This document shows, in pieces, positions 6,912 through 11,440 of a stretch of DNA of 11,440 nucleotides. A program made the position numbers and the translations under genes. The notes under the pieces are model-generated. The model was given only the letters and a program-made list of their open reading frames with translations, ran no database searches and was not told the origin of the DNA. How positions within the stretch are numbered: position 1 is the stretch's first letter; each line of letters starts with the position of its first letter. Source of the stretch: Spirochaetia bacterium (GTDB taxonomy: Bacteria; Spirochaetota; Spirochaetia; Treponematales; Breznakiellaceae); contig BNUX01000089.1 of the NCBI GenBank assembly GCA_025997675.1, positions 1 to 11,440 on the forward strand, read 5' to 3'.

Positions 6912-7448
6912 TCATTTTCCCCTGCCGGTTATATAACGCAGCAACGCTAACGGATTTCTTTTTAACGCAACATGGCGTGACCCGCCTTCCGGAAGGTATT
7001 CCCAAAGCCGCTCCCTAATGATTTCACCGGTTATCCGCGCCGTATCAGAAACATACTGTGCGCAAAGCATCTTGTGTTCCGCACTGCTCCAGACCACATT
7101 TTTAGTTAATACCCGGCAGCAAAGCGCCTTATGGTTAGCGCGAAATTTTTCATGCAGTTCCTGTGTTGCCGCATAAACAATCTTTTCTGATTCATAATTT
7201 TTAGTACGGCCGGCAATGAGGCCCAGCACCATTACCGCGCCGGTAACGGTACCGCAGCAACAGCCGGATTTTCCCATGCCGGAACCAAAGCCCGTGGCAA
7301 TCTTGTAGTATTGTGTCTCAAACCCTAAATTGTATACTTCGTTAAATGCACGCAGGATTGCTTCACTGCAATGAAGCCCGTTACGAAAATACTGCAGCGT
7401 CAACGCTGTTACTTGAGTTTCTGATGAAACAACCTGCTCGGCGGGCAA
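6912..7448 (-). CDS. C_GCAxxG_C_C family cysteine-motif protein
   Basis: A 178-residue soluble protein with the pattern of the C_GCAxxG_C_C family: HCSEAILRAF (C27), GFGSGMGKSGCCCGTVTGAV (C63-C65), C110-C111 and C129. The spaced cysteines suggest a redox or metal-binding role; the family has no well-established biochemistry that I can cite. Here the central motif carries three consecutive cysteines. No ATG lies upstream of the conserved region. TTG at 7446-7448 is preceded by GAGGTG four bases upstream, a good ribosome site, and I prefer it. The TTG at 7470-7472 would add eight residues but lies inside a hairpin. The gene sits 19 bp before the TVP38 gene and 67 bp after the second rhodanese gene. 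It could shuttle thiols or electrons for the rhodaneses (inference). Confidence 0.82.
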   Translation of the reverse strand: MPAEQVVSSETQVTALTLQYFRNGLHCSEAILRAFNEVYNLGFETQYYKIATGFGSGMGKSGCCCGTVTGAVMVLGLIAGRTKNYESEKIVYAATQELHEKFRANHKALCCRVLTKNVVWSSAEHKMLCAQYVSDTARITGEIIRERLWEYLPEGGSRHVALKRNPLALLRYITGRGK

Positions 7449-7468
7449 AATACACCTCGTACTGATAA

Positions 7469-7503
7469 CCAAGGCGACTCCGAAAAACGCCGGAGCCGCT
7501 TGG
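7469..7503 (-). terminator. Intercistronic hairpin between rhodanese and cysteine-protein genes
   Basis: On the minus strand CCAAG...CTCCG pairs with CGGAG...CTTGG around an internal loop and a T-rich apex, 12 bases after the rhodanese stop. No T-run follows, so it is better read as a partial terminator or a processing or stability element than as a full stop to the operon. Confidence 0.45.
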
Positions 7504-7515
7504 TAATAGATAACC

Positions 7516-8547
7516 CTAGTTCAGATTGTCCACTGTTTGAAGTGTTTTGTACACCTCCTGGTCAATTTGCTGTTTGGTACCCGCCCATGCGCTGAAACTT
7601 CCGTTATAATTACAGGCATTGTCATACCCGGCGGCCAGTACCATAATAGCCGCAAGACCGGAACGGATACCGCCGGTACAATAGGTAACAACCGGCGTGT
7701 CCGGCTCGAAGCCGACAGCCTGTAACCGGGCTCGCACCTGTGCGGGACTCAGGAAAAACCCGTCCGGCGTATAAAAATCTTTAAACCAGATATGCTTTGC
7801 CCCGGGAATGCGGCCCTTTGACGCCTCCCCGTAGTTGATGGCCCCCGCATATTCCTGGTCTTCCCGCACATCCAACACATTCACGGCGCCTAACCCATTC
7901 ACTACATCCTGGGTACTTGCACATAACCCCATGTTTGGATTGGGGGATGGCCCGCGGACCGGCGTTGTTTTTGCCGCATCTTTGGTAATTTCGCCCCCCG
8001 AGGCTTCCCATGCGTGTATCCCGCCATTCAACAGGTACGTATTGTTCAGGCCAAACACTCTGAATGTCCATAGCTGGCGGCCTTCCTCACCCCAACCGGC
8101 AACACTGTCGGTGTAGATTACCACCGGTTTTGTTCCGTCTATTCCAAGGCTGCCAAAATATTCCGACAACTTTTCATTGTTCTGAATGACGCCCCATTCC
8201 CCACTGTCCTGTTTTACCGCCATATTAGACCACTCCTGCCATGCCGCGCGAACCGCCCCCGGCAGATGCCCTTTTTTGTACTCCCCCTCATCACGGGCAT
8301 CCAAAACGATAACCGAGTTGTATTGTGACTTCAGTTTATCGACGGACCACACAAAGCTGTCAAACCGCTCCTGATCCCCGGCCTTGGCAACCGCACCGGC
8401 GGGGACCGGCAGGACGTTCCCATTGGTACGGATAGCCCGTGTCGCGCCATCCGCACTTTGTACCGGCGCCGCATCCTTCTTTCCCCCGGCCCAAACAGGC
8501 AGGGTCAGCGCTACCAGTATCAGGGCGCTGCAAATTTCCTTACGCAT
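7516..8547 (-). CDS. Exported two-domain rhodanese (sulfurtransferase)
   Basis: A 343-residue tandem rhodanese. Residues 1-20 form a signal peptide with a likely cleavage after VWA, so it should act outside the cytoplasm. Domain 1 (about 65-185) has the LDARDEGEYKKGHLPGAV entry motif, but its active-site loop reads YTDSVAGWG, with Thr146 where the cysteine would be, so it is catalytically dead. Domain 2 (about 210-325) has LDVREDQEY, GRIPGAKHI and the active loop CTGGIRSG with Cys290. Such enzymes move sulfane sulfur, for example from thiosulfate, to a thiophilic acceptor through a cysteine persulfide. AGGAGG lies seven bases before the ATG. It is the second rhodanese in this operon, sharing architecture with the YnjE-like protein but with a different active loop. 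Native donor and acceptor unknown. Confidence 0.93.
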   Translation of the reverse strand: MRKEICSALILVALTLPVWAGGKKDAAPVQSADGATRAIRTNGNVLPVPAGAVAKAGDQERFDSFVWSVDKLKSQYNSVIVLDARDEGEYKKGHLPGAVRAAWQEWSNMAVKQDSGEWGVIQNNEKLSEYFGSLGIDGTKPVVIYTDSVAGWGEEGRQLWTFRVFGLNNTYLLNGGIHAWEASGGEITKDAAKTTPVRGPSPNPNMGLCASTQDVVNGLGAVNVLDVREDQEYAGAINYGEASKGRIPGAKHIWFKDFYTPDGFFLSPAQVRARLQAVGFEPDTPVVTYCTGGIRSGLAAIMVLAAGYDNACNYNGSFSAWAGTKQQIDQEVYKTLQTVDNLN

Positions 8548-8580
8548 AATAAAACCTCCTTAATACTATCTTCCCCTATG

Positions 8581-9030
8581 TTATCCCAAAGGAGTTTTTT
8601 TGTCAAGACCGCCTGCCCCGAAAATCAAACCGGCAATTATATTATTTAGTACAGCGCCTAATCCAAGTAATAATCCAACATAGTAATAATCCCGGTAATT
8701 TTCAGTAGTATTGGTAATTAAATATATCAGACAATACCAATTAATAAAAACAGTAATAATAAAAGCGATCACCTGGTAAATTTTCTTTTTTTGCAGCCTG
8801 ATGAAATTAATCAGACATACTATTAACAAGATACCGGTAAGACTTAGTATAAGGTATTTAAGTAAGCCAAGCGGTACGAGTGCCTCATACTTATGATTTA
8901 AATAAATAACATGGCGATACATCCCCATTTTCCTAATGGTAAAATGATGAAATAAATAAGCGCCAATGAATAAAACCAATTCTATTGGCGCCAGGATAAT
9001 AATAAGACTAGTATTTAGCCGCTTTATCAT
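8581..9030 (-). CDS. Small four-helix membrane protein of unknown function
   Basis: I do not recognise this 149-residue protein. It has four likely membrane helices at about residues 8-27, 52-75, 84-106 and 117-140, short polar loops rich in Tyr, Asn and Lys, and a glycine-rich last helix ending near FGAGG. It lacks cysteine pairs or an obvious catalytic motif. Its ATG at 9028-9030 lies inside the end of the YnjE-like gene (23-bp overlap) without a good ribosome site, so it is probably translated by coupling. It is clearly AT-rich compared with the transporter genes. Placed between two exported rhodaneses, it might anchor or partner them in the membrane, a guess from context only. It does not resemble E. 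coli YdjY, which I recall as a ferredoxin-like protein. Confidence 0.75.
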   Translation of the reverse strand: MIKRLNTSLIIILAPIELVLFIGAYLFHHFTIRKMGMYRHVIYLNHKYEALVPLGLLKYLILSLTGILLIVCLINFIRLQKKKIYQVIAFIITVFINWYCLIYLITNTTENYRDYYYVGLLLGLGAVLNNIIAGLIFGAGGLDKKTPLG

Positions 9031-10042
9031 TAGGCAGCTTTTCTACCGTAGTATAAACAACACCGGGCTTATTCGGATCACCAACCTGAACTTCAAACTC
9101 AGGCTTCATTTGCCATTGGAACCAACCGCCGTCATATAATTCCATGTTGGTATAGCCATTCTGATACATAATTAAGAAAGGAATTGTAGCCCGCCAGCCG
9201 GTACCGCAATAAAATGCCAACTCGTTATCCAACGTAAAATCAACATCACTCCATAGATCTTTTAGTTGCTGCAAATTAATGTACGTATTATCATCATTGA
9301 CATACTCATCCATACTATCCGAGTCACGGCCGGATTTACCCCAAACAGCCCCTTTTGGCTCACCGGCTTTGTCAATATACGAATAGCCGCTGGTTTCTCC
9401 ACAAAACTCTGTATAGGAACGAATGCTAACCAACTTAAAGTTCGGATCGGTTTTTAATTTTCTTTGCGCGTCGTCAATAGAAATCCAATATTCAGGATGA
9501 ACGGGAACAACCGCTTTAAAATCACGTACCGCAGTTGGATTGTTCGCTTTCGTTTCTAATTCAAAACCTGCTTTTTTATAGGCGTCTATTGCGCCATCTA
9601 AAATTTTGACATTTTCAACGCCCGCCCATAGATATGCATACGCAATACGCGCCGTTCCTGAAACATCGGCGCCATATAGGATCACCGTGGTGTCCTTCGT
9701 AATGCCCAAATCTAACAAAGACTTTTCTACATCCTTGGCAGATTTCAAATTCCAGTCAGGTTCTTCTTCGATACTGGCAATATCAACATGGATTGCCCCG
9801 GGAACATGACCGCTGTTGTAGTCGGGACTTTCTGCGGCACTACCCCAGTTAGCTTCAAGAATAATATAATTGCCGCTCTCCTTTTGCTTTTTGTTGATGA
9901 CACTATTAACCCATTCCGGGCTAACAAAAACAGTCTTTGTATCAACCGCACCGGCATCGGCGGTACGATACTCTGCCGATTTATTCGCTTTGCAGCCGAA
10001 TACCATAATGGCCGCCAAAATAATTAACGCTTTCTTGTACAT
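9008..10042 (-). CDS. ynjE: YnjE-like rhodanese lipoprotein (thiosulfate sulfurtransferase)
   Basis: A 344-residue two-domain rhodanese with a lipoprotein signal: hydrophobic stretch, lipobox VFGC, Cys17. Domain 1 (about 37-165) contains ANWGSAAESPDYNSGHVPGA, but its loop LYGADVSGTARI has Gly124 in place of cysteine and is inactive. Domain 2 (about 185-312) carries LVSIRSYTEFCGETSGYSYI, the active loop YCGTGWRA with Cys279, and DGGWFQW. These closely match E. coli YnjE, including the unusual CGTGWR loop. YnjE has an additional degenerate N-terminal rhodanese domain that is absent here. GAGGAGG precedes the ATG by about eight bases, behind a near-consensus promoter at 10070-10098, making this the operon's first gene. 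The anchored enzyme probably delivers sulfane sulfur, or a related element, outside the cytoplasm near the importer. Confidence 0.94.
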   Translation of the reverse strand: MYKKALIILAAIMVFGCKANKSAEYRTADAGAVDTKTVFVSPEWVNSVINKKQKESGNYIILEANWGSAAESPDYNSGHVPGAIHVDIASIEEEPDWNLKSAKDVEKSLLDLGITKDTTVILYGADVSGTARIAYAYLWAGVENVKILDGAIDAYKKAGFELETKANNPTAVRDFKAVVPVHPEYWISIDDAQRKLKTDPNFKLVSIRSYTEFCGETSGYSYIDKAGEPKGAVWGKSGRDSDSMDEYVNDDNTYINLQQLKDLWSDVDFTLDNELAFYCGTGWRATIPFLIMYQNGYTNMELYDGGWFQWQMKPEFEVQVGDPNKPGVVYTTVEKLPNDKAAKY

Positions 10043-10069
10043 TGTAAGATCCTCCTCTTTGATTTGATC

Positions 10070-10098
10070 AGTATAAAGAGCTTTTCCGGAAATGTCAA
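10070..10098 (-). promoter_or_regulatory. Strong sigma-70-type promoter of the ynj operon
   Basis: Read on the minus strand, TTGACA (10093-10098) and TATACT (10070-10075) are separated by 17 bp. The first ten bases of the spacer (10083-10092) form the perfect palindrome TTTCCGGAAA, directly abutting the -35 box, a possible operator. The predicted transcript start near 10063 leaves a leader of about 20 bases with GAGGAGG. Confidence 0.75.
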
Positions 10099-10118
10099 GT
10101 GAATGTTATGCATACTGG

Positions 10119-10144
10119 GCGCCCGGTTTAGATAGACCGGGCGC
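10119..10144 (-). terminator. GC-rich hairpin after the MerR gene
   Basis: GCGCCCGGT (10119-10127) pairs perfectly with ACCGGGCGC (10136-10144) around an 8-base loop, 12 bases after the regulator's stop and upstream of the operon promoter. The T-run lies on the plus-strand side (TTGCTTTTT, 10145-10153), so it is a canonical terminator only for plus-strand transcription, where no gene is seen upstream. For the MerR transcript the stem stands without a U-tract. Confidence 0.6.
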
Positions 10145-10156
10145 TTGCTTTTTGGT

Positions 10157-10519
10157 TTATAGTCTATTGATTTCTACTTTATAAAATTCAATTTTAGTAT
10201 CTAACTTGTTAAGATGTTCTTGTAATTTTTCAATTTCATTTTTAAGAACACCCCTGTGTTTTATGAGCATTTCCATGCGTTCCGGCATAGTCGGATCGCC
10301 ATCGGCCCTTAATTCAGCATATTTTTGAATTTCTTTAATAGGCATCTTTGTATCTTTTAAGCGTTTTATAAATTGTATCCAAGTAACATCATTTTCAGAA
10401 TAACACCGTTGCCCGTTGGATTTACGATTAGGCAGAATCAAATTTTCCTGTTCATAATAGCGCAATGTATGTATACCTAAACACGTAAGCCTTGAAAATT
10501 CCCCAATCGAATATTCCAT
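10157..10519 (-). CDS. MerR-family transcriptional regulator
   Basis: A 120-residue MerR-family activator/repressor. The N-terminal winged helix-turn-helix is clear: YSIGEFSRLTCLGIHTLRYYEQENLILP, then NGQRCYSENDVTWIQFIKRLKDTKMPIKEI. Residues about 80-118 form the usual dimerising coiled coil (LKNEIEKLQEHLNKLDTKIEFYK). The short C-terminus has no metal-binding cysteine cluster, so it belongs with small-molecule or electrophile sensors rather than metal sensors. Cys13 and Cys39 are the only cysteines. It is divergent from the 10652 gene and most likely controls the dyad promoter at 10589-10619. There is no ribosome site before ATG 10519; instead the -10 box ends seven bases upstream, implying a leaderless transcript. 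A conserved MerR N-terminus confirms the start. Whether it also controls the ynj operon is unknown. Confidence 0.93.
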   Translation of the reverse strand: MEYSIGEFSRLTCLGIHTLRYYEQENLILPNRKSNGQRCYSENDVTWIQFIKRLKDTKMPIKEIQKYAELRADGDPTMPERMEMLIKHRGVLKNEIEKLQEHLNKLDTKIEFYKVEINRL

Positions 10520-10526
10520 ACTCTAG

Positions 10527-10555
10527 ATTATAGCGTATGAAAAAAATTGTTTCAA
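10527..10555 (-). promoter_or_regulatory. Promoter of the MerR gene giving a leaderless transcript
   Basis: On the minus strand TTGAAA (10550-10555) is followed after 17 bp by a perfect TATAAT (10527-10532). Only seven bases separate the -10 box from the ATG, so transcription should start at or within a base or two of the start codon. The ACTCTAG at 10520-10526 repeats one half of the operator at 10594-10609 and could allow autorepression. Confidence 0.7.
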
Positions 10556-10588
10556 GAGTAAAAAACTCAAATTTCTTTCAGAAAACAC

Positions 10589-10619
10589 TTGACCTCGAGT
10601 TCACTCTAGCTTGTATCTT
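10589..10619 (+). promoter_or_regulatory. MerR-type promoter with 19-bp spacer and dyad operator
   Basis: TTGACC (10589-10594) and TATCTT (10614-10619) are separated by 19 bp, the overlong spacer typical of MerR-activated promoters. The spacer region carries the near-perfect dyad CTCGAGT-TC-ACTCTAG (10594-10609). By family precedent the regulator at 10157-10519 binds here and untwists the DNA when its signal is present. The ribosome site AAGGAGG (10638-10644) and ATG 10652 follow. Confidence 0.83.
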
Positions 10620-10651
10620 CTAAATATAATCTTTATCAAGGAGGTTTTCCA

Positions 10652-11041
10652 ATGGAAAACACACGCTTTCAGAAAGGGACAGACAGGTTGAACGAGGTAG
10701 ACGGCAGTGCGGGGCAAAATGTTATTGCTTCATTGGAAACAATAGCGCCGGATTTGGGTAAATACATCATTGAATTTGCCTTTGGGGACATTTACTGCCG
10801 AACGGGGCTTTCTTTACAGGAAAGAGAGCTTATAACCATTACCAGTTTGTTGACGGCAGGAGCTTGTGAGCCGCAATTAGCGGTTCACATTAACGGATCA
10901 TTGAATGTGGGTATAACACCAGAAAAAGTGATTGAAACTTTTATTCAATGTATACCCTATACCGGTTTTCCAAAAGTGCTTAATGCCGTCAATGTTGCAA
11001 AAAAAGTATTTGCGGAGAGAGAAATCAAGGAGGGAAAATAG
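10652..11041 (+). CDS. Carboxymuconolactone decarboxylase-family protein
   Basis: A 129-residue all-helical protein of the CMD/AhpD superfamily. Recognisable pieces are LSLQERELITITSLLTAGACEPQLAVHINGSL (about 54-84), the GITPEKVIETFIQCIPYTGFPKVLNAV segment (about 87-113) and the family size. The CxxC pair of AhpD-type peroxidases is missing: the cysteines are isolated at 49, 72 and 100. It is therefore closer to gamma-carboxymuconolactone decarboxylase-like proteins of unknown substrate than to AhpD or E. coli YnjA. AAGGAGG lies seven bases before the ATG. It is first in a MerR-controlled transcript and is followed two bases after its stop by an exported propeller protein. Such MerR-CMD pairs usually respond to a small toxic organic molecule, a general inference. 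Confidence 0.85.
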   Translation: MENTRFQKGTDRLNEVDGSAGQNVIASLETIAPDLGKYIIEFAFGDIYCRTGLSLQERELITITSLLTAGACEPQLAVHINGSLNVGITPEKVIETFIQCIPYTGFPKVLNAVNVAKKVFAEREIKEGK

Positions 11042-11042
11042 T

Positions 11043-11440
11043 ATGTTAAAACTAATGCTCAATGTTGTTCTTTTGGTTTTTTTTGCCATAGGACAGGGCA
11101 ATGCACAGGGAAAAACGGCTGAGTGGGTATTGGAGAAAACGTATACAGGTTTTCGTTCTCCCACCGGAATTGCTGTAGACCGTGAGGGGAATTTGTATGT
11201 TTCAAACTGGAGCGGAGGCAGCGTCACGAAAGTAGACACAAAGGGTAATCATACTATTTTCGCTGATAACATGGGGTCACCGGCTGGCATAGCTTTTGAC
11301 GATAACGGTAATTTGTACGTTGCCGACTATTCACAAAATGTGATTTACCGTATTGCGAAAAATAAAAACAAAATTATTTTCGCAAGAGGGTTGCATACCC
11401 CTACAGGAATATCGTTCAATAAGAAGGGAGAATTGTTGGT
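11043..11440 (+). CDS. Exported NHL/SMP-30-like beta-propeller protein, 3' end outside the window
   Basis: The frame is open from ATG 11043 to the window's end (132 complete codons). AAGGAGG near 11028-11034 overlaps the end of the previous gene and lies eight bases before the ATG. Residues 1-21 form a signal peptide with likely cleavage after GNA, so the protein is exported. Then come three repeats of about 40 residues with the NHL pattern PTGIAVDREGNLYVSNW, PAGIAFDDNGNLYVADY and PTGISFNKKGELLV, each followed by a strand pair. A full propeller would need several hundred residues. NHL and SMP-30-type propellers bind ligands or act as lactonases; no catalytic residue can be assigned from this part. 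Co-transcription with the CMD-family gene under the MerR promoter is likely. Confidence 0.85.
   Translation, partial: MLKLMLNVVLLVFFAIGQGNAQGKTAEWVLEKTYTGFRSPTGIAVDREGNLYVSNWSGGSVTKVDTKGNHTIFADNMGSPAGIAFDDNGNLYVADYSQNVIYRIAKNKNKIIFARGLHTPTGISFNKKGELL

Noticed and set aside
10652..11041. YnjA or AhpD-type peroxidase
   Set aside because: The CxxC active pair is absent; the three cysteines are isolated.
10898..11239. Antisense 113-residue reading frame across the CMD and propeller genes
   Set aside because: It overlaps two well-supported coupled genes and has no domain or ribosome site.

Overview
The window looks like chromosomal DNA of a Gram-negative-type host-associated bacterium, most likely a termite-gut Treponema-like spirochaete. 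This rests on lipobox signal peptides, tandem-repeat-rich intergenic DNA and the general look of the first gene and of the antitoxin. It is a judgement from memory, not from a search. GC content is patchy: the transporter genes are GC-rich, while the toxin gene, a small membrane-protein gene and the regulator gene are clearly AT-rich.

Layout. Positions 1-332 hold no convincing gene; most of it is a ten-unit, 21-bp tandem repeat (96-305) whose units are self-complementary. An unrecognised 227-residue protein follows (333-1016, +), ending in a strong hairpin. Next come a 95-bp relic of the 3' end of an ABC ATPase gene (1076-1170, -) and a PIN-domain toxin-antitoxin pair with its own promoter (1198-1901, +). 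The relic and the true end of the ATPase gene form a 93-bp direct repeat bracketing the toxin-antitoxin DNA.

From 10042 down to 1922, on the minus strand, ten genes lie nearly end to end. In transcription order: a YnjE-like two-domain rhodanese lipoprotein, a four-helix membrane protein, a second exported rhodanese, a C_GCAxxG_C_C-type cysteine protein, a TVP38/TMEM64 (VTT/DedA-like) membrane protein, a YnjF-like CDP-alcohol phosphatidyltransferase, and an ABC importer made of a YnjB-like lipoprotein, two permeases (the halves of YnjC) and a YnjD-like ATPase. This is a rearranged counterpart of the uncharacterised Escherichia coli ydjXYZ-ynjABCDEF region. A near-consensus promoter at 10070-10098 could drive the whole set.

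Upstream lies a divergent pair: a MerR-family regulator (10157-10519, -) that appears to be leaderless, and a carboxymuconolactone-decarboxylase-family gene (10652-11041, +) behind a textbook MerR-type promoter with a 19-bp spacer and a dyad operator. An exported NHL-type propeller protein follows it and runs off the window.

Working together (inference): the ten-gene operon would import an unknown small molecule and process sulfur, or another group carried on a persulfide, outside the cytoplasmic membrane. It may also build a phospholipid with an unusual head group through the phosphatidyltransferase and the VTT protein. The substrate cannot be read from the sequence.
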